A DNA stretch of 25,913 bases, from positions 1-25,913 of the forward strand of contig JBDLJX010000035.1 in assembly GCA_039714155.1 (NCBI GenBank), given 5' to 3'. Each line of letters starts with the position of its first letter. Positions within the stretch are counted from its first letter, which is position 1. Position numbers and translations under genes: made by a program. Source of the stretch: SZUA-186 sp039714155. GTDB taxonomy: Bacteria; Pseudomonadota; Gammaproteobacteria; UBA9214. Under the pieces are notes generated by a model, which searched no databases, was not told the origin of the DNA, and saw only the letters and a program-made list of their open reading frames with translations. Positions 1 through 7,640 of this stretch are shown piece by piece.

Positions 1-99
1 GCCTTTGTTAAGGGAATAGCCATTAACGGCAGGCTGCGCCTTGTCTTGGGTCATTTGTGGGCCTCTGATATGTGCACGTTATCCGTTACACCGCACTAG
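1..99. repeat. Family A MITE-like element, truncated by window edge
   Basis: The first 100 bases match 12988-13087 with a single difference (A at 18, G at 13005), so this is the right end of the same element described at 12817-13086. It contains the right arm of the inner hairpin (47-65) and the right terminal repeat ending in CTAG at 96-99. It lies 24 bases past the rodA stop and shows the same end towards the 3' end of its neighbour as the copy next to prfA. The rest of the element is outside the window. Confidence 0.85.
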
Positions 100-122
100 C
101 GTATGTGTCGGAGTGTACCACT

Positions 123-1247
123 TCAGGTCGGTAGCAGTTTACGGTGCGTCTGGATCGACATGAGGATACCGAAGCCGGCCATCAAGGTCACGATCGACGT
201 GCCGCCGTAGCTGATCATCGGCAGTGGCAGACCGACCACCGGCAACAGCCCGGTGACCATGCCGGTATTGATGATTACGTAAACGAAAAAGGTCATGGCG
301 AGACTGCCGGCCAGCAGGCGTGTGTAGGTGTCCTGCGCCTGAATGGCAATCAGGATGCCGCGAATGACGATGATGATGTAAAACATAAACAGCAGCAGCA
401 CGCCCATGAAGCCGAATTCCTCGCCCAGTACGGCAAAAATAAAGTCGGTGGAACGCTCCGGCAGAAAGTCCAGTTGTGACTGGGTGCCATTCAGCCAGCC
501 CTTGCCCAGCAGGCCACCGGAACCGATGGCGATCTTGGACTGGATGATGTGGTAGCCCGCCCCGAGCGGGTCATTCTCGGGATTGAGGAAGGTCAGTACG
601 CGCTGACGCTGGTAGTTGTGCATGAAATGCCAGATCAATGGACCTGCCGCAGCCACTATCACTGACAGGAACACCAGCAGCCGCCACTGCAGGCCGGCGA
701 GGAACAGCACAAAGAAACCGGAGCAGGCAATCAGCAGGGCAGTGCCAAGGTCCGGTTGCTTGGCAATCATCAGCATGGGTACGGCGATCAGGACACCGCC
801 GGTCAGTATCTGGAAACGGTTGGGCGGCAGGCGCACATCCGCCAGGTACCATGCCACCATCATGGGGACTGCCAGTTTCATCATCTCCGAAGGCTGGAAA
901 CGTACCACATACAGGTTCAGCCAGCGCTGTGCACCACCACTGGCCTCGCCGCTGACCAGCACGGCCAGCAGTAACAGGATGCCGGTGGCAAAGGCCCACG
1001 GCGTGACACGCATCAACAGGCGCGGCGAGAGCTGGGCAACGGCAAACATGATGGCAAAGGCAATGGCCAGTCGGATCAATTGCCGGAACAGCAGGTCTGT
1101 GTCTTCACCGCCGGCACTGTAGAGCACCAGCAGGCCAAGCGTCGAGACACCGATCAATGCAAGCAGCAGTGGCACATCGAGATGCAGGCGGTACGGCCAG
1201 TCATGCCGGCCGGCATCCTGTCGCTGGCTTGAGAGTATGGTGCTCAT
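123..1247 (-). CDS. rodA: Peptidoglycan glycosyltransferase RodA (SEDS family)
   Basis: This 374-residue polytopic membrane protein polymerises lipid II glycan strands during side-wall growth, working with PBP2 in the elongasome. The sequence is almost entirely hydrophobic helices and carries SEDS hallmarks: RFQPSEMMKLA near residue 117, the KQPDLGTA segment near 163, and a C-terminal LPLPMISYGGTS stretch. Length fits the family (about 370). The start ATG overlaps the mrdA stop by four bases (ATGA), so the pair is translationally coupled and the start is secure. It is the last gene of the mreBCD-mrdA-rodA operon. No lytic transglycosylase or rlpA gene follows within the window; instead a repeat element lies just downstream. 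Confidence 0.97.
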   Translation of the reverse strand: MSTILSSQRQDAGRHDWPYRLHLDVPLLLALIGVSTLGLLVLYSAGGEDTDLLFRQLIRLAIAFAIMFAVAQLSPRLLMRVTPWAFATGILLLLAVLVSGEASGGAQRWLNLYVVRFQPSEMMKLAVPMMVAWYLADVRLPPNRFQILTGGVLIAVPMLMIAKQPDLGTALLIACSGFFVLFLAGLQWRLLVFLSVIVAAAGPLIWHFMHNYQRQRVLTFLNPENDPLGAGYHIIQSKIAIGSGGLLGKGWLNGTQSQLDFLPERSTDFIFAVLGEEFGFMGVLLLFMFYIIIVIRGILIAIQAQDTYTRLLAGSLAMTFFVYVIINTGMVTGLLPVVGLPLPMISYGGTSIVTLMAGFGILMSIQTHRKLLPT

Positions 1248-3094
1248 GCCGGGTTACCCAGCAACCAGGCATCCATGATGGTGCGGGCAATGGGCGCTGC
1301 CACGGCACTGCCGCTGCCGCCGTGTTCGACGATCACGGCAACAGCGATGCGCGGGTCATCTACCGGTGCAAAGGCGATAAACAGTGAATGGTCGCGCAGT
1401 TTCTCGGCAATCGCTTCGGCGTCGTATTCTTCTTCCTGTTTGAGCCCAAACACCTGGGCGGTACCGGTCTTGCCGGCTATTTGATAGGGGCTGTCTGCAC
1501 CGATACGCCGTGCCGTGCCGCGCGGTGCGTGCACGACATCGACCATGGCATGAATAATGGCATCCCAGTGTTGCTGGTCCTTGATGGTAATGGTCTCACC
1601 AATGCGCGGCTGGTGCGGTTGCAGATCGTCGCTACCGGCATACTGCTCGGCGTGTACGATCTTCGGCTGGACCATCTGGCCGTTGTTGGCGAGGGCGACG
1701 GTGGCCGTCGCCAGCTGCAGCGGCGTGGTCAGGAAGAAGCCCTGGCCAATGCCGGTAATGATGGTTTCACCGGGAAACCAGGGCTCGCCGCGGTGCTGGC
1801 GTTTCCAGGCCGGTGACGGCAGCAGGCCGGGCAATTCACCGACGATGTCAATACCGGTGCGCTGCCCGAAACTGAAATGTTGCAGGTAGTCATGAATGCG
1901 TTCAATGCCCATCGACAGGGCAAGGTCATAGAAATACACGTCACAGGACTGTTCGATAGCAGTGTCAAGGTTTACGGTGCCATGCCCGGTGCGTTTCCAG
2001 TCACGGTACTTGCGCGTGCTGCCCGACAGGGAATAAAAACCCGGACAATAGGTTGTAGACTGGCTGCCGGTGATGCCCTGTTCAAGGCCGGCGATCCCGA
2101 TGAAGGGCTTGATGGTCGAGCCGGGCGGGTACTGGCCGCGCAGTGCGCGATTGAACAGCGGTTCCCTGTCGTCGTCCCTGAGTGCCTTGTAAGCGTCGAA
2201 TTCAATGCCGTTAACAAACGGGTTCGGGTCATAGGTTGGCAGGCTCACCATAGCGAGGACATCGCCGGTCTTCGGATCGAGCGCAATGGCGGAGCCCGTA
2301 CGGTCCCCAAAGGCCTGTTCCGCAGCAGCCTGCAGGCGCGAGTCCAGTGTCAGGTACAGGTTGTTGCCGGGTACCGGCGGGGTTCGCTGCAGGATGCGCA
2401 GTACCCGGCCCTGTGCCGTGGTCTCCACGTGCTGTACGCCGACTGTGCCATGCAGTACGTCCTCGTAGGTCTTTTCAATACCAATCTTGCCGATATGTGT
2501 AGTGCCGCTGTAATTGGAGGTATCGATATTCTGCAATGCCTTTTCATCAATGCGCCCGACATAACCCAGTGCATGCACACCGAGTTTTCCCAGCGGGTAA
2601 TGCCGCGCCAGGCCGGCATGTATGTCGACGCCGGGAAAACGGTGCCGGTTGACGGAGAACCGCGCAACTTCGGCATCATCAAGATGAAAACGCAGCGGGA
2701 TGGCCTGGAAACGCGGTTTGCGTGCCAGCAGTTTTTCAAAGCGTGAACGATCGATGTCACTGATGTGGATGATTTCTTCCAGTGCCGCCAGTGTTGAAGG
2801 TATGTCATCAACCTGTTCCGGAGTTATTTCAAGACTGAAAGAGGGCAGATTCTCTGCCAGCAGGATGCCGTTACGGTCATAGATCAGTCCGCGGTTGGGC
2901 GCGATGGCCTGCAGTTTTACCCGGTTGTCTTCCGACAGGGTGGTGTAATGCTCATGGTCGATGACCTGCAGGTACAGCAGACGGGTAAAGAGTGCCAGTA
3001 ACAGCAGGCCGCAAAATACCAGCAGCAGGATTGCCCGGTTGGTAAACAGGCGGCACTCCATGAAGTGGTCTTTCAGTGTGAGCGGTTTCGGCAT
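1244..3094 (-). CDS. mrdA: Penicillin-binding protein 2 (elongasome transpeptidase)
   Basis: Class B PBP of 616 residues that cross-links peptidoglycan in the lateral wall. An N-terminal membrane anchor spans roughly residues 21-44, followed by the pedestal domain (NRGLIYDRNG near 67-76) and the transpeptidase domain. Active-site motifs are visible: STIK with the nucleophile Ser at about 326, SCD in the SxN/SxD position (EQSCDVYFYD), and KTG in AGKTGTAQV. Family length in Gammaproteobacteria is about 620-630, so the gene is complete. It starts 24 bases after the mreD stop and overlaps rodA by four bases. The partner glycosyltransferase being the next gene matches the usual PBP2-RodA pairing. 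Confidence 0.97.
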   Translation of the reverse strand: MPKPLTLKDHFMECRLFTNRAILLLVFCGLLLLALFTRLLYLQVIDHEHYTTLSEDNRVKLQAIAPNRGLIYDRNGILLAENLPSFSLEITPEQVDDIPSTLAALEEIIHISDIDRSRFEKLLARKPRFQAIPLRFHLDDAEVARFSVNRHRFPGVDIHAGLARHYPLGKLGVHALGYVGRIDEKALQNIDTSNYSGTTHIGKIGIEKTYEDVLHGTVGVQHVETTAQGRVLRILQRTPPVPGNNLYLTLDSRLQAAAEQAFGDRTGSAIALDPKTGDVLAMVSLPTYDPNPFVNGIEFDAYKALRDDDREPLFNRALRGQYPPGSTIKPFIGIAGLEQGITGSQSTTYCPGFYSLSGSTRKYRDWKRTGHGTVNLDTAIEQSCDVYFYDLALSMGIERIHDYLQHFSFGQRTGIDIVGELPGLLPSPAWKRQHRGEPWFPGETIITGIGQGFFLTTPLQLATATVALANNGQMVQPKIVHAEQYAGSDDLQPHQPRIGETITIKDQQHWDAIIHAMVDVVHAPRGTARRIGADSPYQIAGKTGTAQVFGLKQEEEYDAEAIAEKLRDHSLFIAFAPVDDPRIAVAVIVEHGGSGSAVAAPIARTIMDAWLLGNPA

Positions 3095-3118
3095 CAGTCA
3101 GCCCGTTGATTGCTGCAG

Positions 3119-3607
3119 TCAGTTGACACTGAATCCCCTGCGCATTGAACGCAATATCATGTATATCGGCGGCCATAGCAGCGCACCGAACAATGACGGG
3201 GTCCAGTAATACCAGGCCGGCCCGGGGCGACCGATAAACCGGGTGACCCAGAGCGACAGCAACTGGTGCAGTACCAGCAGGACCAGGATGATGAGGGCCT
3301 GTTGCCAGACCGGGAACAGACGGATACGTTGATGGAATTTCAGGGTGACCCAGGCAACCACGGCCAGTGCCATGGCATGTTGCCCGAGCAGTGTACCAGT
3401 GAGCAGATCGACCAGCAGTCCCGTGAACCAGCCGGTGGTAACGCCAACACGGTCCGGCAGTGCCAGGCACCAGTAGATCAGCACCAGTCCGACCCAGTCA
3501 GGACGTACTATGCGCCCCCACTCGGGCAATGGCACCACTGTCAGGGTCAGTGCTGCCAGGAACGTAAAGATGATGATGCCACTACCATGACGACGGCCGG
3601 TAATCAT
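3119..3607 (-). CDS. mreD: Rod shape-determining protein MreD
   Basis: This is a small, hydrophobic 162-residue inner-membrane protein with about five to six predicted membrane segments, matching the usual MreD size and character. It belongs to the MreBCD scaffold that positions wall synthesis. The segment RPDWVGLVLIYWCLALP (near residues 34-50) and the following GLLVDLLTGTLLGQHA are typical of MreD. The start ATG overlaps the mreC stop in an ATGA, and the gene sits between mreC and mrdA as expected. Sequence conservation in this family is low, so the assignment rests on topology plus context. Confidence 0.93.
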   Translation of the reverse strand: MITGRRHGSGIIIFTFLAALTLTVVPLPEWGRIVRPDWVGLVLIYWCLALPDRVGVTTGWFTGLLVDLLTGTLLGQHAMALAVVAWVTLKFHQRIRLFPVWQQALIILVLLVLHQLLSLWVTRFIGRPGPAWYYWTPSLFGALLWPPIYMILRSMRRGFSVN

Positions 3608-4530
3608 TCGCTGGCCTCGTCGGTTCCGGCTGCGTCTTCGGGTACAATCTGAATATCGGCGCCGGCCTGTTGATTGGCTGTTGGCGTAGCAGCCGGAACC
3701 GTGATATCGAAATCACCCGGCCACACCAGCAGCACTTCGCGACTGCGGTCGAGTTTCGCCATGGGGGTCGCCACGACCTGTGCGAACGTCTTGCCGGGAT
3801 CCTGCTGGATGGCAGTAACCCTGGCAACCGGGTAGCCCTGCGGGAAACGGCCGCCGAGCCCGGAGGTGATCAGCAGGTCACCGGCGCGAATATCGGAATT
3901 GTTTGGCAGATAAGGGAGTTCCAGGCGGTTGATGGTGCCGCTGCCCAGTGCGATGGTACGCAGGCCGTTACGATTCACCTGTACCGGAATGGCGTGTGAG
4001 GTATCGGTAATAAGTACGGCGGTCGAGGTGTACGGGCCGACATGCACGACCTGTCCCATGACACCATCGGCATCCAGTAATGGCTGGCCCGGGTAGATAC
4101 GGTCAAGGTCACCCTTGTTGATGACGATCTGGTGTTTGTAGGGGTCGAGGTTGACCGACAGCAATTCCGCGACGAGAATTTTTTCGCCGACCTCGAAAGA
4201 GGAATCGAGCAGCTCACGCAGGCGGATATTCTCGATTTCCAGCGCCTCGAGTTTCTGCCTCTGGGCCTTCAGCATCAGTAGCTGCGTCCGCAGGCCGGCG
4301 TTTTCCTCCTGCAGCTGGCGCCGGCTGGCAAGTGATTCCCGGAACCAGCCCGATACGGTATCCGGCAGTTCCACTGCCATCTGGATCGGGTAGACCAGCA
4401 GTGACAGACCGGCACGCAGGGATTCGAGGTGGTTCTGGCGGTGGTCCATCGTCATCAACGCAATCGACAGCGACATGCAGACAATCAGCCGTGCGGTAAT
4501 CGAGGGACCTTGTGCGAAGATCAGTTTGAT
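3604..4530 (-). CDS. mreC: Rod shape-determining protein MreC, probable ATC start
   Basis: Periplasmic, membrane-anchored scaffold of the elongasome. From the first ATG (4476) the protein is 290 residues, beginning MSLSIALMTMDHR, but that lacks the conserved MreC N-terminus. In the same frame upstream, codons read IKLIFAQGPSITARLIVC, which aligns with the E. coli start MKPIFSRGPSLQIRL. An in-frame TGA lies six codons before the ATC, and there is no ATG, GTG or TTG between. The ATC at 4528-4530 has an AAGGG ribosome site seven bases upstream, whereas the ATG at 4476 has none. I therefore place the start at ATC (308 residues); 4476 is the conservative alternative. After the membrane segment comes a coiled coil (about residues 60-100) and the MreC beta domain. 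The C-terminal tail is Pro/Ala/Glu-rich. The stop overlaps mreD. Confidence 0.9.
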   Translation of the reverse strand: MKLIFAQGPSITARLIVCMSLSIALMTMDHRQNHLESLRAGLSLLVYPIQMAVELPDTVSGWFRESLASRRQLQEENAGLRTQLLMLKAQRQKLEALEIENIRLRELLDSSFEVGEKILVAELLSVNLDPYKHQIVINKGDLDRIYPGQPLLDADGVMGQVVHVGPYTSTAVLITDTSHAIPVQVNRNGLRTIALGSGTINRLELPYLPNNSDIRAGDLLITSGLGGRFPQGYPVARVTAIQQDPGKTFAQVVATPMAKLDRSREVLLVWPGDFDITVPAATPTANQQAGADIQIVPEDAAGTDEASE

Positions 4531-4604
4531 GGATGTACCCTTGTATCAAGCAAAGCAACAGGCCGGCAGGGCCTGGCCAGCTATTCTAACGTACTAAGGA
4601 GAAC

Positions 4605-4656
4605 GCCTGTTAGCCGACAGGCTCATCCGCGGAACGTCGAACCGCAGAACTGCGGT
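4605..4656 (-). terminator. Two hairpins between mreB and mreC
   Basis: Just after the mreB stop lies a perfect 7-bp stem (ACCGCAG/CTGCGGT, 4641-4656), followed 20 bases on by a 6-bp stem (GCCTGT/ACAGGC, 4605-4622). Neither has a clear U-tract, so these are more likely attenuating or mRNA-stabilising structures setting the MreB to MreC ratio than a full terminator. The role is inferred. Confidence 0.35.
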
Positions 4657-4661
4657 CGGGT

Positions 4662-5711
4662 TTATTCGACGGTAAAGACGTCGCCGCCACGCTCGTCAAA
4701 CAGTTCGAGCGCGCGACCGCCACCGCGGGCAACGCAGGTCAGGGGATCCTCGGCCACTACCACCGGCAGCCCGGTTTCCTCCATCAACAGGCGGTCAATA
4801 TCACGCAGCAGCGCACCGCCACCGGTCAGAACGATACCGCGCTCGGCAACATCGGCACCGAGTTCGGGTGGCGTTTGTTCCAGTGCCGTCTTGACGGCAC
4901 CGACGATACCGGCCAGTGGCTCCTGTAGCGACTCCAGGATCTCGTTGCTGTTCAGGGTGAAGCTGCGCGGGATGCCCTGGGACAGGTTACGACCCTTGAC
5001 CTCGAGTTCCATGACTTCCTTGCCCGGGTAGGCCGAGCCAATTTCATGCTTGATGCGCTCGGCCGTGGCCTCGCCGATCAGGGTGCCGTAATTGCGTCGC
5101 ACGTAGTTGATGATGGCGTCGTCGAAGCGGTCACCGCCGATACGTACCGAGGATGAATAGACAATACCATTCAATGAGATAACAGCGACTTCTGATGTGC
5201 CGCCACCGATATCCAGCACCATGGAGCCACGGGCCTCGTCGACCGGCATACCGGCGCCAATAGCCGCTGCCATCGGCTCCTCGATCAGGTAGACCTCGCG
5301 CGCGCCGGCGCCGTGCGCGGACTCGCGGATGGCACGGCGTTCCACCTGGGTGGAGCCGCAGGGGACGCAGATCAGTACCCGTGGACTGGGCTTGAAGAAG
5401 CGTGCTTCGTGCACCTTGTGGATAAAGTGCTGCAGCATCTTTTCCGTGATAGTGAAGTCGGCGATCACGCCATCCTTCAATGGCCGGATGGCAGTGATAT
5501 TGCCCGGTGTACGGCCCAGCATGAGCTTTGCCTCGGCGCCGACGGCGGCAATGCTTTTCGGGCCGCCGGGGCCGCGATCCTGGCGGATGGCGACAACGGA
5601 CGGTTCATTCAGGACGATGCCCTGGCCACGGACATAGATGAGGGTGTTGGCAGTGCCGAGATCAATCGAGAGATCGTTGGAAAACAGGCCAAATAAACTT
5701 TTAATTACCAT
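4662..5711 (-). CDS. mreB: Rod shape-determining protein MreB (bacterial actin)
   Basis: An actin-like ATPase whose membrane-bound filaments direct lateral wall synthesis. The predicted protein begins MVIKSLFGLFSNDLSIDLG and has 349 residues, close to the E. coli 347. Motifs seen are phosphate 1 DLGTANTLIY, phosphate 2 LDIGGGTSEVAV, and the adenosine-binding region ending in LTGGGALLRDID. A longer frame reaching 5783 exists, but its extra 24 residues are unlike MreB, it would begin inside the predicted -35 box, and the chosen ATG at 5709-5711 is preceded by an AAGGA ribosome site. It is the first gene of the operon, divergent from gatC. Confidence 0.98.
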   Translation of the reverse strand: MVIKSLFGLFSNDLSIDLGTANTLIYVRGQGIVLNEPSVVAIRQDRGPGGPKSIAAVGAEAKLMLGRTPGNITAIRPLKDGVIADFTITEKMLQHFIHKVHEARFFKPSPRVLICVPCGSTQVERRAIRESAHGAGAREVYLIEEPMAAAIGAGMPVDEARGSMVLDIGGGTSEVAVISLNGIVYSSSVRIGGDRFDDAIINYVRRNYGTLIGEATAERIKHEIGSAYPGKEVMELEVKGRNLSQGIPRSFTLNSNEILESLQEPLAGIVGAVKTALEQTPPELGADVAERGIVLTGGGALLRDIDRLLMEETGLPVVVAEDPLTCVARGGGRALELFDERGGDVFTVE

Positions 5712-5754
5712 TGAGTCCTTGTCCGCGGGCGGTGGGTCGCAATCGAAGGGGGGT

Positions 5755-5783
5755 AATCTAACAACGGGGGCCGGTTTCGGCAA
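5755..5783 (-). promoter_or_regulatory. Candidate sigma-70 promoter for mreBCD-mrdA-rodA
   Basis: On the minus strand TTGCCG (5778-5783) and TAGATT (5755-5760) are separated by 17 bases and lie about 44 bases upstream of the chosen mreB ATG. Each hexamer matches the consensus at four of six positions. Position and spacing fit, but this is a pattern match only. Confidence 0.45.
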
Positions 5784-5800
5784 GACAATCCCCCGATTCC

Positions 5801-5828
5801 TTCCTGCAATCCGACTCGGGATTATGCT
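5801..5828 (+). promoter_or_regulatory. Candidate promoter for gatCAB
   Basis: TTCCTG (5801-5806) and TATGCT (5823-5828) are spaced by 16 bases and lie 48 bases before the gatC ATG in the 165-base divergent region. This is a weak consensus match, proposed because a promoter is needed here. Confidence 0.3.
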
Positions 5829-5876
5829 ACCTTTGCGCCCCTGCTAATTACGGGAAAACCGTGAGACGGAGTCGGA

Positions 5877-6164
5877 ATGGCGCTTGATGCCTCACAAGTC
5901 GAGAAGATTGCCCACCTGGCAAGGCTGGCTATCGATGCGGACGATATTCCCGAATATGCCCGCAACCTGTCGGATATCCTGGCGTTTGTCGAGCAACTCG
6001 AGTCGGTGGATACCACGTCGGTGGTGCCGCTGGCGCACCCGCTGGATGCGACCCAGCGCCTGCGTCCTGACGCGGTGACTGAAACCAATGAACGCGAGAT
6101 TTTTCAGGCACATGCGCCACAGACCGAGAATGGACTCTACCTTGTCCCCAAGGTGATCGAGTAA
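5877..6164 (+). CDS. gatC: Glutamyl/aspartyl-tRNA amidotransferase subunit C
   Basis: The small 95-residue subunit that wraps around and stabilises GatA in the GatCAB complex. It begins MALDASQVEKIAHLARL, a typical GatC opening, contains the LSDILAFVEQLESVDT helix and ends with the KVIE tail common in the family. A GGAG-type ribosome site precedes the ATG. It is the first gene of gatCAB, 19 bases before gatA. Together the complex converts misacylated Glu-tRNA(Gln) and/or Asp-tRNA(Asn) to the correct amide form. Confidence 0.97.
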   Translation: MALDASQVEKIAHLARLAIDADDIPEYARNLSDILAFVEQLESVDTTSVVPLAHPLDATQRLRPDAVTETNEREIFQAHAPQTENGLYLVPKVIE

Positions 6165-6183
6165 GCAGGACCGAATTCCAGCG

Positions 6184-7638
6184 ATGCACCAGAAAACCGT
6201 TGTTGCACTGTCTGCCGCCCTCCAGCAGGGCGAGATCTCGAGCGAGGAATTGACCCGTGCCTGCCTGGAGCGGGTGGCGGCGCTGGACGGGCAACTCAAC
6301 AGCTTTATCACAGTCACCGAAGAATCGGCGCTGGACGCCGCCCGGGCTGCTGATGACCGTATCAAGGCGGGTGAGGCCGGACCGTTGACCGGAATTCCGT
6401 TTGCCCACAAGGATATTTTCTGTACCAGGGGAGTCCGGACCAGCTGCGGTTCCCGTATGCTGGATAATTTCATTGCACCCTACGATGCCACCGTGACCCG
6501 GAAACTGGTGGCAGCCGGTGCCATCATGATCGGCAAGACCAACATGGACGAGTTCGCCATGGGCTCATCCAGCGAAACCAGTTATTACGGACCGGTCAGG
6601 AACCCGTGGAACACCAGCACGGTACCCGGTGGTTCGTCCGGCGGCTCGGCGGCAGCCGTGGCCGCATGCCTGGTACCGGCCAGTACCGGTACCGATACCG
6701 GTGGCTCGATTCGCCAGCCGGCCGCGCTCTGCGGCATTACCGGCATCAAGCCGACCTATGGCCGGGTATCACGCTACGGCATGATTGCGTTCGCTTCGAG
6801 TCTCGATCAGGGTGGGCCATTTGCACGCACTGCCGAAGACGCGGCGTTGATGCTGGGTGTTATGGCCGGGTTTGATCCGCGTGATTCCACCAGTGTCGAG
6901 CGGCCGGTTGAGGATTACCGCGCAACGTTAAATGATTCCCTGCAAGGACTGAAGATCGGTTTGCCGAGGGAGTTTTTCGGCGACGGACTTGACGGCCAGG
7001 TCGGTGCTGCCGTGGATGCGGCCCTGGAGGAGTACAAAAAACTCGGTGCCGGGGTGACGGAAATCTCGTTGCCGAATGCACGTTATTCGGTGCCGGTCTA
7101 TTACGTGGTGGCGCCGGCAGAGTGTTCCTCCAACCTGTCGCGATTTGACGGTGTGCGTTACGGTTACCGCGCCGATGATGTGCATGACCTTGAAGACCTG
7201 TACAAGCGTTCCCGTGGTGAGGGTTTTGGCGCCGAGGTGAAGCGCCGCATCATGATCGGTACCTATGCACTATCGGCCGGTTACTACGATGCCTACTATC
7301 TCAAGGCGCAGCAGGTGCGACGCCAGATCCGTGAGGATTTCCTGAAGGCGTTCGAGGCAGTCGATGTCATCATGGGGCCGACCTCGCCTAGTGTTGCGTT
7401 TGGCATCGGTGAGAAGTCCGATGACCCGGTATCCATGTACCTGTCCGATATCTACACCATCGCTGTCAATCTTGCCGGTCTGCCTGGTATGTCGATACCG
7501 GCAGGATTTGCCAGTGACATGCCGGTCGGTCTGCAACTGATTGGCAATTATTTTGCAGAGGGCCGCCTGCTGAATGTCGCGCACCAGTACCAGCAGGTGA
7601 CCGACTGGCATATGAAAACACCGGAAGGTTTTGCGTAA
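6184..7638 (+). CDS. gatA: Glutamyl/aspartyl-tRNA amidotransferase subunit A
   Basis: Amidase-signature enzyme of 484 residues that hydrolyses glutamine and channels ammonia to GatB. The Ser-cis-Ser-Lys triad is visible: Lys76 in FAHKD, Ser151 in GGSSGGS and Ser175 in TGGSIRQPA, with the same spacings as characterised GatA proteins (79/154/178). The glycine-rich amidase signature covers about residues 148-180. It is preceded by gatC and followed after two bases by gatB, so the three subunits are produced from one message. Confidence 0.98.
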   Translation: MHQKTVVALSAALQQGEISSEELTRACLERVAALDGQLNSFITVTEESALDAARAADDRIKAGEAGPLTGIPFAHKDIFCTRGVRTSCGSRMLDNFIAPYDATVTRKLVAAGAIMIGKTNMDEFAMGSSSETSYYGPVRNPWNTSTVPGGSSGGSAAAVAACLVPASTGTDTGGSIRQPAALCGITGIKPTYGRVSRYGMIAFASSLDQGGPFARTAEDAALMLGVMAGFDPRDSTSVERPVEDYRATLNDSLQGLKIGLPREFFGDGLDGQVGAAVDAALEEYKKLGAGVTEISLPNARYSVPVYYVVAPAECSSNLSRFDGVRYGYRADDVHDLEDLYKRSRGEGFGAEVKRRIMIGTYALSAGYYDAYYLKAQQVRRQIREDFLKAFEAVDVIMGPTSPSVAFGIGEKSDDPVSMYLSDIYTIAVNLAGLPGMSIPAGFASDMPVGLQLIGNYFAEGRLLNVAHQYQQVTDWHMKTPEGFA

Positions 7639-7640
7639 CG

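Noticed and set aside
1877..2746. 289-residue plus-strand open frame opposite mrdA
   Set aside because: Antisense shadow of a clearly real gene; no domain features.
5712..5783. Extended N-terminus of mreB
   Set aside because: It runs through the predicted promoter and is unlike MreB; the MVIKSLFG start has a good ribosome site.
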